Under the pieces are notes generated by a model, which made no database searches, was not told the origin of the DNA, and saw only the letters and a list, made by a program, of their open reading frames with translations. A DNA stretch of 64,000 nt, taken from the NCBI RefSeq assembly GCF_030125375.1, contig NZ_JASJUU010000008.1, forward strand, positions 307,384 to 371,383, in the 5' to 3' direction. Source of the stretch: Pseudoalteromonas umbrosa. GTDB taxonomy: Bacteria; Pseudomonadota; Gammaproteobacteria; Enterobacterales; Alteromonadaceae. The number at the start of each line of letters is the position of its first letter. Position 1 is the stretch's first letter. Positions 8,625 to 16,863 of the stretch are shown one piece after another. The position numbers and the translations under genes were made by a program.

Positions 8625-9422
8625 TTACACACGGCACTGTGGGCTAAACCCCTTTTGTTTGGCAGTTCTGTACAAGGTGTTTGCCTCAGCCATTTTGCTG
8701 TTGAGCTTTTCGATCCGGTTATCCGGCGATGGGTGTGTAGATAAAAACTCCATTGGCCTGTCTCCACCTAGTTTTTCCATATTTTGCCAAAGCTCAACGG
8801 CCCCAATAGGTTTAAAGCCCGCCTTAGCCATCAGATCTAGCCCTATCACATCTGCTTCACTTTCATGTGCACGACCAAAAGGTAAGGTTAAACCCACTTG
8901 TGCACCTACACCAAGCCCTTGCATTATGGCGTTACGCGACTGAACGTTATTCATTTCCATCACGGTATTACTCAGTTGCAAGCCAGCCTGCACTAACCCA
9001 CTTTGTGTCATTCGCTCATTGGCATGCTGCGCAATTACATGTCCTACCTCATGACCCATTACCGCTGCAAGTTGATGTTGGTCTTGCGCTACTTTTAATA
9101 AACCTGTGTGAACACCTATTTTGCCACCGGGCAGTGCAAATGCGTTTGCACTGTCATCTTTGAATACCACCACTTCCCAACTTTGTTCTGCATATTTGTT
9201 AGGTAATTGAGCAATTAGTGCATCGGCTATACATTTTACATACTGATTAGTCTTAGGGTCCGCTTCTACCGCCTGCTCAGCTTTTATTTGCTCAAAGCCC
9301 GCTGACCCTAACTCATTCATTTTTTGTTCTGAATGCAGCATAATCTGGGTTCTTCCGGTCGGAGATGTTTTACAGCCCGCTAAAAACATCACTGCAATAA
9401 CACAAGCAACAACTCGTTTCAT
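8625..9422 (-). CDS. M48 family metalloprotease, lipoprotein (LoiP/YcaL-like)
   Basis: 265 residues. A lipoprotein signal peptide ends in LAGC (Cys17), so the mature protein should be membrane-anchored in the periplasm. The M48 active site is GHEVGHVIAQHANERM near 120-135, with the third zinc ligand in HESEADVIGLDLM near 185 and the C-terminal STHPSPDNRIEKL typical of the family. Relatives such as LoiP, YcaL and BepA take part in outer-membrane protein quality control. It stands alone; a TTGACA box lies upstream at about 9461. Confidence 0.88.
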   Translation of the reverse strand: MKRVVACVIAVMFLAGCKTSPTGRTQIMLHSEQKMNELGSAGFEQIKAEQAVEADPKTNQYVKCIADALIAQLPNKYAEQSWEVVVFKDDSANAFALPGGKIGVHTGLLKVAQDQHQLAAVMGHEVGHVIAQHANERMTQSGLVQAGLQLSNTVMEMNNVQSRNAIMQGLGVGAQVGLTLPFGRAHESEADVIGLDLMAKAGFKPIGAVELWQNMEKLGGDRPMEFLSTHPSPDNRIEKLNSKMAEANTLYRTAKQKGFSPQCRV

Positions 9423-9566
9423 ATTACTTCCTACTCATTTCTTTTATCGCTACTCTATCTTGTCAAATTGCATATCAATAAGACAATGCCCTCGACCAAA
9501 ATAAAATAACTCTATTGCTGTTCCATTAATGATAAAGCACATTGGATTTAAGGTGAAAAAATTCCA

Positions 9567-9591
9567 ATAAAAAAGCCCGCTTGATGCGGGC
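9567..9591 (-). terminator. Terminator of grpE
   Basis: On the minus strand GCCCGC / GCGGGC forms a stem with a 5-base loop followed by a T-rich run, about 20 bases after the grpE stop. Confidence 0.85.
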
Positions 9592-9612
9592 TTCTTTGGA
9601 TCAAGGTACGGT

Positions 9613-10221
9613 TTATTCAGCCGCTTTTGATACCATAACCATGGCAGGGCGAAGTAAACGACCATTCAACGTATAGCCTTTTTGCATAACAGCTAGTACA
9701 GTATTTGGCGCGACATCGTTACTTGGCTGCATAGACATTGCTTGGTGGAATTCAGGTGAGAAAGCTTCGCCTTGCGGGTTAACTTCTTCAACGCCAAACT
9801 TACCAAGTGCGTCAGAAAAACTCTTCAGCGTCATTTCAATACCTTCAAGAATTGACTTCGTTGCTTCGTTGTCTTTATCAGCAAATTCGATAGCACGCTC
9901 AAGGTTATCGATCACAGGCAATAGTTCATTTGAAAACTTCTCTAGTGCAAACTTATGTGCTTTTTCAACATCCTGTGCCGCACGACGACGCATATTTTCT
10001 ACTTCTGCTGCAGCGCGAACTACGCCATCTTTTTGGCCTTCAATCGTTTGCTTTGCAGCTTCAAGCTCAGCGTATAAACCAGCAATTTCTTCTTCAGGGC
10101 TTATTTCGCCTTGTTCAGACTGTGGCGCTTCTTCCTGTGCTTGCGCTTCAGCAGCTTGTTCTACTACTTCTTCTTGTGCAGTTTCTAGTTCCTGCTCTGG
10201 TGCTTTTGTCTGCTCAGACAT
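9613..10221 (-). CDS. grpE: GrpE, DnaK nucleotide exchange factor
   Basis: 202 residues. GrpE dimers eject ADP from DnaK. An acidic Gln/Glu-rich N terminus (1-45) leads into the long dimerisation helix with AAEVENMRRRAAQDVEKAHKFALEKF near 65-95. The C-terminal beta domain has the signature FSPEFHQAMSM, and the protein ends with PAMVMVSK. A textbook sigma-32 promoter lies 35 bases upstream. It follows an hrcA-like gene; dnaK is not in the window. Confidence 0.97.
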   Translation of the reverse strand: MSEQTKAPEQELETAQEEVVEQAAEAQAQEEAPQSEQGEISPEEEIAGLYAELEAAKQTIEGQKDGVVRAAAEVENMRRRAAQDVEKAHKFALEKFSNELLPVIDNLERAIEFADKDNEATKSILEGIEMTLKSFSDALGKFGVEEVNPQGEAFSPEFHQAMSMQPSNDVAPNTVLAVMQKGYTLNGRLLRPAMVMVSKAAE

Positions 10222-10255
10222 GAAAGTTACTCTCCGATTCTTTACAACTGCCGTA

Positions 10256-10284
10256 ATTATGGGGATTGATTTTTTAGTTTCAAG
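10256..10284 (-). promoter_or_regulatory. Sigma-32 heat-shock promoter of grpE
   Basis: Read on the minus strand: CTTGAAA (10278-10284), 13 bases, then CCCCATAAT (10256-10264). Both boxes match the RpoH consensus almost perfectly. The -35 box overlaps the stop codon of the hrcA-like gene. Transcription would start near 10249, about 28 bases before the grpE ATG. Confidence 0.8.
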
Positions 10285-11224
10285 AGTCTTTTTGCTCTAA
10301 CCGACTAAATTCGTCAATTATTGCTTCAATTGGTGCCTCAGCTGGACACACGACACAAAATCGACTTTGATATTCTTGGTCCATAAAATAGGGTACACTT
10401 AAAATAACGTACCGTGATAAATTATCCGCATCAACTTCGCTGCCAAGAATGACAGATAACCCATTACGAAAAGCCAACTTGTCCTCTATTTGATGTAAAA
10501 AAGGTACCCCTAAGCTAATCTCATTACTCTTGCCGAGCCGGTTGTAGATATGCCGCTCTCCAACCACAATGCTATTATCAGTCCCCAATTGTAAACTGAG
10601 CTCGCGAGTCCACTGTGTTAGTAACGCTCGACAATCTGGCATCGCTGTATTGGCCATTGCACGCATGCGATGTAGTCCCTCTTTTAGCGTATGCTGACTA
10701 AATACAGTGTTCATCCAAAGCGCAAATTGATAACGCATTTCATCAGAGTTGTCTGTAGGCTTGTTAATACAAATATTTTGTGACTGTCCAGCTTTATCTA
10801 TAAGCAGCACTAACCAATGCTTGCGGTCAAAATCCAACACTTCAACACGAAACACCTGTTGGCTACTAACTTGAGGTAAACCGACCACACAACATACTTG
10901 ATAATGCTGGCTCAATGAGTGCGCTAAGGTGACTAAATGTTCTTGCTCTGGCTGCCAATAGGTCGCTATGTTATCGAGCTCAAAATATTCTTGTAGCCAA
11001 TACTTAATGCCAACATCTGATGGCACACGCCCCGCCGATGTATGGGGAGAGAAGAGTAGTCCATGGTTTTCTAGGCGCGCCATCGCATTGCGCACCGTTG
11101 CCGAGCAAATGGCCATGCCTTTCATTTTTGCAATTTTACTCGACGCGACAGGTAACCCCTCACCATTGCAGTAAAGCGTCATAACCGCGGAGAAAACTTG
11201 TTTATCACGAGCACTTAATTTCAT
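10280..11224 (-). CDS. HrcA-like heat-shock repressor
   Basis: 314 residues, close to HrcA length (about 340). HrcA represses chaperone operons by binding CIRCE elements. The N-terminal winged helix shows the HrcA signature SATVRNAMARLENHGLLF then SPHTSAGRVPSD at about residues 41-70. The rest is diverged. It lies 58 bases upstream of grpE in the same direction, the classical hrcA-grpE order, although most gammaproteobacteria rely on sigma-32 alone. I found no CIRCE inverted repeat in the intergenic DNA, so its target site may differ. A possible sigma-32-like promoter precedes it. Confidence 0.75.
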   Translation of the reverse strand: MKLSARDKQVFSAVMTLYCNGEGLPVASSKIAKMKGMAICSATVRNAMARLENHGLLFSPHTSAGRVPSDVGIKYWLQEYFELDNIATYWQPEQEHLVTLAHSLSQHYQVCCVVGLPQVSSQQVFRVEVLDFDRKHWLVLLIDKAGQSQNICINKPTDNSDEMRYQFALWMNTVFSQHTLKEGLHRMRAMANTAMPDCRALLTQWTRELSLQLGTDNSIVVGERHIYNRLGKSNEISLGVPFLHQIEDKLAFRNGLSVILGSEVDADNLSRYVILSVPYFMDQEYQSRFCVVCPAEAPIEAIIDEFSRLEQKDS

Positions 11225-11232
11225 AATTCTTT

Positions 11233-11260
11233 ATGTTGGGACGAATTTCAAAGTTTCAAG
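11233..11260 (-). promoter_or_regulatory. Possible sigma-32 promoter of the hrcA-like gene
   Basis: CTTGAAA (11254-11260) and CCCAACAT (11233-11240) on the minus strand, 13 bases apart. The -10 box is imperfect. The predicted start of transcription is within a few bases of the ATG at 11224, which would leave almost no leader, so this is tentative. Confidence 0.4.
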
Positions 11261-11318
11261 CGCTTCAATTTTAAGATAATCTTGGAGGGAGTTTACACAC
11301 CAAGGATTTGCGTTAAAA

Positions 11319-12203
11319 ATGAGCACTCCATTTAACACCATCGGCCTTATTGGCAAACCGAATCATGACGGCGCGGCTCAGACCTTACATCGCCTTTATA
11401 CATTTTTGCAAGCACTAGGCTATGAAGTTTTTGTAGAGCGTCGAGCAGGCAAACAACTGGACGCTCTGCAAGATGAACAGTTACTCGATCTGGTCGAACT
11501 TGGAGAGAAGTGTGACCTTGCTGTTGTTGTTGGTGGGGACGGTAACATGCTTGGCGCTGCGCGAGTGCTGGCTCGCTTTGATGTTGCAGTGATCGGTGTG
11601 AACCGCGGAAATTTAGGTTTTCTAACCGATTTAAATCCACATGATTTCGAACCGGCACTTGAACAAGTACTCAGTGGTAAGTTTGTTGAGGAGCATCGCT
11701 TTTTGCTAGAAGTTGAAGTGTATCGGCATGCACAACTAAAAAGTGCTAATTTGGCAGTCAATGAAGCTGTACTCCATGCCGATAAAGTTGCACATATGAT
11801 CGAGTTTGAAGCTTTTATTGATGAGCAATTTGTTTTCTCACAGCGCTCAGACGGATTAATAGTAACCACTCCTACAGGTTCTACTGCATATTCATTATCT
11901 GGTGGCGGGCCCATCCTGACACCAGAGCTCAATGCGGTTGCCTTAGTACCCATGTTTCCGCATACACTATCCAGCCGACCTTTGGTCGTGGATGCGAATA
12001 AGCAAATAAAACTTAAGCTCAGCCCTGAAAATACCGCCAGTTTACAGGTCAGTTGTGACAGTCATGTAGTTTTAGCACTACTGCCTGGAGATGAAGTGGT
12101 GATTAAAAAAGCAGCACAAAAACTGAGGCTTATTCATCCAACTAGCTATTCCTACTACCATGTTCTTAGAGAAAAACTAAATTGGGGCAGTAGGCTTTAC
12201 TAA
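11319..12203 (+). CDS. nadK: NAD kinase
   Basis: 294 residues, normal size. It phosphorylates NAD to NADP. The conserved GGDGNMLGAAR is near residues 72-82, the NE/D motif NEAVLHADK lies near 148, and the glycine-rich TPTGSTAYSLSGGGPI near 182-197. It is divergent from the hrcA-grpE unit with a 94-base spacer, the same hrcA/grpE-nadK-recN neighbourhood known from enterobacteria (grpE-nadK-recN). It is followed by a small membrane-anchored gene and recN in the same direction. Confidence 0.97.
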   Translation: MSTPFNTIGLIGKPNHDGAAQTLHRLYTFLQALGYEVFVERRAGKQLDALQDEQLLDLVELGEKCDLAVVVGGDGNMLGAARVLARFDVAVIGVNRGNLGFLTDLNPHDFEPALEQVLSGKFVEEHRFLLEVEVYRHAQLKSANLAVNEAVLHADKVAHMIEFEAFIDEQFVFSQRSDGLIVTTPTGSTAYSLSGGGPILTPELNAVALVPMFPHTLSSRPLVVDANKQIKLKLSPENTASLQVSCDSHVVLALLPGDEVVIKKAAQKLRLIHPTSYSYYHVLREKLNWGSRLY

Positions 12204-12265
12204 AGTGAATTTGTTAAGCAAAATAGGACAGATTTATTTTCTAATTTAGGGAAAAGTAAGACAAC

Positions 12266-12850
12266 ATGACTTACATAGTGTTTGTATCGATAGTATTGCT
12301 CATCACTATCCTCGGCGTATACATGGTCATTGAAAACAATCGACAAAAAGCCCGTGACGCTGAGAAAAAAATTTTTAATGAGCGCGTAAAAGACATTACC
12401 TCTTTGTATAAAAGAAAAATAGCGGAGTATGTTGACTGTAAGCTGATTAGACCCAAGCATGCACCGAAATTTAATGCCATCGTTGGCAACTTTTTTGTTG
12501 TTCAAGCGCACAATGAAGAAAACTTGGCACGCCTAGAAAGGGTCAGTGAGCACTTATTAAGCCAAGTTGGTTCAGAGCTAAACAAATGCCGTAGCAATGA
12601 CACCGTAGATTTACTAACCGAGCAACTATTTTTGTTTGCTGCTGAATTGCCATCAGCTGGCATTGCTTACAATAAAAACTTTTACACAGAAATTCTGCCA
12701 GCGTTGATTTCTCGCATACAGACACCTGATTCATACGAAACAACACATCCTGTCGTAGAACCAGAAGAACATGACAACACTGAAGACGCTGCCAACGACG
12801 ATGCAGAACAATCTCAACTTCACCAAAGACAAGCAGACGCCATCAATTAA
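12266..12850 (+). CDS. Membrane-anchored conserved hypothetical protein
   Basis: 194 residues, not recognised. An N-terminal hydrophobic helix (residues 3-23, TYIVFVSIVLLITILGVYMV) is followed by a basic, charged helical stretch, suggesting one membrane anchor with a cytoplasmic body. The C-terminal 40 residues are acidic and look disordered (EPEEHDNTEDAANDDAEQSQ). It sits between nadK and recN in the same direction. Its plan (anchor, charged helix, alpha-helical body) resembles the product at 60150-60911, but I see no clear residue identity. Confidence 0.7.
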   Translation: MTYIVFVSIVLLITILGVYMVIENNRQKARDAEKKIFNERVKDITSLYKRKIAEYVDCKLIRPKHAPKFNAIVGNFFVVQAHNEENLARLERVSEHLLSQVGSELNKCRSNDTVDLLTEQLFLFAAELPSAGIAYNKNFYTEILPALISRIQTPDSYETTHPVVEPEEHDNTEDAANDDAEQSQLHQRQADAIN

Positions 12851-12871
12851 AAGTTGCTTTTTAAAGAGATG

Positions 12872-12887
12872 CTGTATAAATTAACAG
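12872..12887 (+). promoter_or_regulatory. LexA box 1 upstream of recN
   Basis: CTGTATAAATTAACAG matches the CTG-N10-CAG SOS consensus. It lies 25 bases before the recN start codon. Confidence 0.75.
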
Positions 12888-12894
12888 TAAAATA

Positions 12895-12910
12895 CTGTTT
12901 GGATATACAG
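12895..12910 (+). promoter_or_regulatory. LexA box 2 upstream of recN
   Basis: CTGTTTGGATATACAG matches CTG-N10-CAG. It ends one base before the recN ATG, so the operator also contains the ribosome-binding region. Confidence 0.78.
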
Positions 12911-12911
12911 C

Positions 12912-14588
12912 ATGCTTACTAGTTTGCAAATTAAAAACTTTGCCATAGTCAGTGAACTAAACATCGATTGGCGTTCTGGCATGACAGCAATTACTGGCGA
13001 AACAGGTGCTGGTAAGTCGATAGCAATAGATGCCCTATCCCTTTGTCTTGGCGAGCGTGCTGATGCAAATGCGATCCGCCCAGAAAGTAGTAAAGCAGAA
13101 ATTTCTGCGCAATTTGATATTCGCAAGTTACCTCAAGCACAAAAATTCCTTTCTGAGTTATTGCTCGACGATGAAGAACAAAACTGTATTTTACGTCGCG
13201 TGATCACACGAAATGGTCGCAGTAAAAGCTTTATTAATGGCTCCTCAGTAACGGCCGCTCAACTTAAAGAGCTGGGCCAAATGTTGATAGCCATTCACGG
13301 ACAACACGCCCACCAATTGTTGTTAAAGCCCGAGCATCAGCTTGGCTTACTCGATGCGTATGCGGGTCACCATAACTTACTAAGCGCGGTTAAAACCCAA
13401 TATAACCATTATCACAAGCTTCAAAAAGAACACGCTAGCTTGTTAAAGCAGCAGCATGCACAAGCAGCAAAAAAACAATTACTTGAATATCAAGTTGAAG
13501 AGCTCGATGAATTTGCGCTTCAAGAAGGTGAATTTGAGCAAATTGAAGCTGAGCATAACAGACTCAGCCACGCACAAACTTTGGTAGAGAGTTCGCAGCG
13601 TGAGCTAATGAGCCTGTATGAACAAGATGACCAAACAGTACTTGGTCAACTTCAACACAGTGTGCAAACTTTTAATGAGCTGAGTACGTTAGATAAATCT
13701 TTAGAAGGCATATCTCAAATGCTCAGCGAAGCGGCTGTACAACTAGAAGAAGCCTGTCGAGAGATCCGTAGCTATGGTGAAAGCGTTGAGCAAGATCCTA
13801 TCCGTTTACAAGAAATCGAAGAGCGGATCACGCAAGCGATGGCACTTTCAAGAAAACACCAAATTCAACCAGATCAGCTCGCTGCTCACCACTTTGCTTT
13901 AAAACAAGAGCTAGATAACATCTGTTCAGATAACGCGCGTATCGACGACTTAGAGCATGAAATTGCAGAAGCATTACACGCTTATCACATTTCTGCTAGC
14001 CAACTCAGTGAAAGCCGTGCCGTTGCTGCGAGCACACTCAACACGCTAATCACAGACAGTATGCACGAACTTTCTATGGAAAATGGCCGCTTTGCCATTG
14101 AGCTCAGCAAAGAGACAAATAAACGCCCCAATGAACTTGGTATGGATAATATTGAGTTTTTGGTATCGACCAACCCGGGTCAACCGATGCAGGCACTCGC
14201 TAAAGTTGCTTCAGGTGGTGAATTGTCAAGAATAAGCTTAGCAATTCAAGTAATTATCGCAAATAAAGTCACCACACCAACTTTGATTTTCGATGAAGTA
14301 GATGTAGGTATCTCTGGCCCTACGGCGTCTCAGGTAGGAAAGCAATTGCGTTTATTAGGTAAATCGACACAAGTCATTTGTGTAACGCACTTGCCGCAAG
14401 TTGCCTGCAGTGGTCATCAACAGTTTTTTGTGCAAAAAGCAGTTGAAAATGCGCAAACTTACACCTCTATGGTACCGCTAAACGAGCAAAAACGAGTAGA
14501 TGAAATAGCCCGCTTACTCGGTGGTGATAGCGTTAGTGATACCACGCGAGCCAGTGCCAAAGAGCTCCTCAGTGTACAGGGCTGTTAA
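12912..14588 (+). CDS. recN: RecN, DNA double-strand break repair SMC-like ATPase
   Basis: 558 residues, full length. RecN is an SMC-like protein induced by DNA damage that helps hold broken ends and sister duplexes. Walker A GETGAGKS is near residues 28-35, long coiled coils run about 155-380, the ABC signature KVASGGELSRISLAIQ is near 430-445, and Walker B LIFDEVDVGISG near 457-468. Two LexA boxes lie directly upstream, predicting strong SOS control. The ribosome site is poor: only GGA at 12901, inside the second box. Confidence 0.97.
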   Translation: MLTSLQIKNFAIVSELNIDWRSGMTAITGETGAGKSIAIDALSLCLGERADANAIRPESSKAEISAQFDIRKLPQAQKFLSELLLDDEEQNCILRRVITRNGRSKSFINGSSVTAAQLKELGQMLIAIHGQHAHQLLLKPEHQLGLLDAYAGHHNLLSAVKTQYNHYHKLQKEHASLLKQQHAQAAKKQLLEYQVEELDEFALQEGEFEQIEAEHNRLSHAQTLVESSQRELMSLYEQDDQTVLGQLQHSVQTFNELSTLDKSLEGISQMLSEAAVQLEEACREIRSYGESVEQDPIRLQEIEERITQAMALSRKHQIQPDQLAAHHFALKQELDNICSDNARIDDLEHEIAEALHAYHISASQLSESRAVAASTLNTLITDSMHELSMENGRFAIELSKETNKRPNELGMDNIEFLVSTNPGQPMQALAKVASGGELSRISLAIQVIIANKVTTPTLIFDEVDVGISGPTASQVGKQLRLLGKSTQVICVTHLPQVACSGHQQFFVQKAVENAQTYTSMVPLNEQKRVDEIARLLGGDSVSDTTRASAKELLSVQGC

Positions 14589-14606
14589 GCCACTGTAGAA
14601 AAGCAA

Positions 14607-14630
14607 AGAGGTATCAAGATTGATACCTCT
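14607..14630. terminator. Hairpin between convergent recN and cytochrome b561
   Basis: A perfect 10-bp stem AGAGGTATCA / TGATACCTCT with a 4-base loop lies between two convergent genes. Neither side has a strong T tract, so it may serve both genes weakly. Confidence 0.55.
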
Positions 14631-14640
14631 TATAAAATAA

Positions 14641-15231
14641 TTAGGGTGCGCTTGAGGTCATTTTTTTAAGGGTGCGATCTTTTTTCACAAAATGATGGAA
14701 CAATGCAGCACCAGCATGCCCGACAATCAATATCCACATAAGCCATGCACCTAATATTTCTTTATGAATAAAATCAATCGGCTTTTCAAACTCTTTGAAA
14801 GTCAGCCCCCAACTTTCAACTACAATATATTGAAACAGCACTGTATCAGAAAACTTTGGTATATCGAATAAAAAGAAAAACTCAGTATGCACCCCCGTTC
14901 CAATATACCCGGTGATCGGCGCAATAATCATGATTACATAGAGGGCGTAATGACCTAAATGCGCTGCTAAATGCTCCAAGTTAGTACCCGGCTCAGGCTT
15001 TGGTGATTTATTCATTGCTCGCCACACTAATCTCAGCAGCACAATAGCCATAATGGATACACCAAATGATAAGTGTAATTGCAATGCCGTCCAGTTCTCG
15101 GGGGTTTTAGCCTCTGTAAACCACTGGCGATAATATACGCTCACATATGCTGCTAAAAATAACATCGCCATGAGCCAATGGATCCACTTGGCAATACTGC
15201 CATAGTCTGTATCACTATTTTTAAACGCCAT
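14641..15231 (-). CDS. Cytochrome b561
   Basis: 196 residues from the ATG at 15231, picked because GAGG lies five bases upstream and the product starts MAFKNSDTDYGSIAKWIHWLMAM, as the family does. Four membrane helices are visible (about 15-35, 48-68, 88-110, 145-168). Haem-ligand histidines are placed as in the family: one in IHWLMA, others in LQLHLSFG, HLAAHLGHYALY and LIVGHAGAALFHHFV. It likely passes electrons between the quinol pool and a periplasmic partner; the partner is unknown. Confidence 0.87.
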   Translation of the reverse strand: MAFKNSDTDYGSIAKWIHWLMAMLFLAAYVSVYYRQWFTEAKTPENWTALQLHLSFGVSIMAIVLLRLVWRAMNKSPKPEPGTNLEHLAAHLGHYALYVIMIIAPITGYIGTGVHTEFFFLFDIPKFSDTVLFQYIVVESWGLTFKEFEKPIDFIHKEILGAWLMWILIVGHAGAALFHHFVKKDRTLKKMTSSAP

Positions 15232-15373
15232 AGATACCTCAATCATTTTGCTACTTAAGTTTAATCTTAAAGCTTATGATAATGCTAAAAACAACCTCTG
15301 TATTGTGGTTAATTATGAACAAGTTATCCAAAAAATTAGAACGTAAGGCGAATGACCAGATTTTAACGTTCCT

Positions 15374-15403
15374 AAAAAAGCCCCATCATTGAAATGACGG
15401 GGC
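15374..15403 (-). terminator. Terminator of gltBD
   Basis: On the minus strand an 11-bp stem (GCCCCGTCATT paired with AATGATGGGGC, one G-T pair) is followed by a T run, about 35 bases after the gltD stop. Confidence 0.82.
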
Positions 15404-15437
15404 TTTAAGCAAAGTACTAAGTTATCTTAAATTTTGG

Positions 15438-16853
15438 TTATACTTCAAGGTAATCTAAAATACCTTCAGCGGCGTTCCTGCCTTCAAAAATTGCTGTAAC
15501 AACCAGATCAGAGCCTCTTACTGCATCACCACCAGCGAAAATCTTGGGATTGCTCGTTTGATGTGTAAAGGCCCCCTGCTCTGGTGCGACGATCCCGCCC
15601 CAGTGATTAATTTCGACATCATACTGAGCGAGCCAATCGAGGTTGTGTGGTTTAAAACCAAACGCAAGAATGACTGCATCTGCATCAATGATATGCTCTG
15701 AACCAACGACTTCCTGAGCTCGTCTACGACCATTACTGTCGGGCTCGCCTAGCTCTGTTTTGACCATCTGTACACCAGTCACATTGCCCAGCTCATTTAA
15801 TACTATGCCCTTAGGCTGCACATTGAATTGAAAGTTAACCCCTTCCTCTTTTGCATTTTTAACTTCACGCTTAGAGCCAGGCATATTTTCTTCATCACGA
15901 CGATAAGCACATACCACTGATTTGGCTTTTTGACGCACAGAAGTTCTAACGCAGTCCATAGCAGTATCACCACCCCCCAAAACCACTACGCGCTTGTCAG
16001 CCATACTAATATAAGCTTGCTGAGACTCGTCATAACCCATCACGCGGTTTGTATTACCAATTAAAAATGGTAAGGCATCATACACCTGTTTAGCATCCTC
16101 ATTCTCCAGGCCTCCGCGCATGTATTGATAAGTACCCACACCGACAAACACAGCATCATACTGGGAGATTAACTCATCCATTGTCACGTCTTTACCAACT
16201 TCCGTATTTAACTGAAACTCCACACCCATTTCAGTGAAGATCTCACGGCGCTTTTCCATCACCGTTTTTTCCAACTTAAAAGAGGGAATACCAAACGTAA
16301 GTAAACCGCCGATCTCAGGGTTTCTATCATAGACAACCGCTTTAACGCCATTTCTGACTAAAATATCCGCGCAGCCAAGTCCTGCCGGTCCAGCTCCAAT
16401 AATGGCAACCTTTTTGTCTGTCCAAGTAACATACGAAAGATCAGGTTTCCAACCTTGGGCAAAGGCCGTATCGGTAATGTACTTTTCGATATTACCGATG
16501 GTCACTGCACCAAACTCATCATTTAAAGTACAAGACCCTTCACAAAGTCTATCTTGTGGGCATACTCGTCCGCATACCTCGGGTAAGCTATTTGTGCGAT
16601 GAGATAGCTCTGCAGCTTCAAAAATCCGCCCGGTGCGGATCAGTTTTAGCCACTGTGGAATATAGTTGTGTACCGGACACTTCCATTCACAATATGGATT
16701 TCCGCAATCTAAGCAACGGTCTGCTTGTGAGTCGACCTGCTGCCCTGAAAAAGGCTCGTAAATCTCAACAAAAGAACTCTTGCGTGTTGATATTGGCTTT
16801 TTTCTTGGGTCAACGCGCTGAACATCGATAAATTGATAAACGTTTTCGCTCAT
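15438..16853 (-). CDS. gltD: Glutamate synthase (NADPH) small subunit
   Basis: 471 residues from the ATG at 16853 (MSENVYQFIDVQRV), which has AAAGGAGG upstream. The frame is open 20 codons further but that part overlaps gltB. GltD oxidises NADPH and feeds electrons to GltB. Iron-sulphur cysteines CLDCGNPYCEWKCP and CGRVCPQDRLCEGSC are in the N-terminal part, the FAD site GAGPAGLGCAD near 150 and the NADPH site GGGDTAMDC near 290. It is ten bases downstream of gltB in the same operon. Confidence 0.97.
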   Translation of the reverse strand: MSENVYQFIDVQRVDPRKKPISTRKSSFVEIYEPFSGQQVDSQADRCLDCGNPYCEWKCPVHNYIPQWLKLIRTGRIFEAAELSHRTNSLPEVCGRVCPQDRLCEGSCTLNDEFGAVTIGNIEKYITDTAFAQGWKPDLSYVTWTDKKVAIIGAGPAGLGCADILVRNGVKAVVYDRNPEIGGLLTFGIPSFKLEKTVMEKRREIFTEMGVEFQLNTEVGKDVTMDELISQYDAVFVGVGTYQYMRGGLENEDAKQVYDALPFLIGNTNRVMGYDESQQAYISMADKRVVVLGGGDTAMDCVRTSVRQKAKSVVCAYRRDEENMPGSKREVKNAKEEGVNFQFNVQPKGIVLNELGNVTGVQMVKTELGEPDSNGRRRAQEVVGSEHIIDADAVILAFGFKPHNLDWLAQYDVEINHWGGIVAPEQGAFTHQTSNPKIFAGGDAVRGSDLVVTAIFEGRNAAEGILDYLEV

Positions 16854-16863
16854 AACTCCTCCT

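Noticed and set aside
11225..11318. CIRCE element next to the hrcA-like gene
   Set aside because: No TTAGCACTC / GAGTGCTAA inverted repeat is present; only a short AAGCGCTT palindrome is seen.
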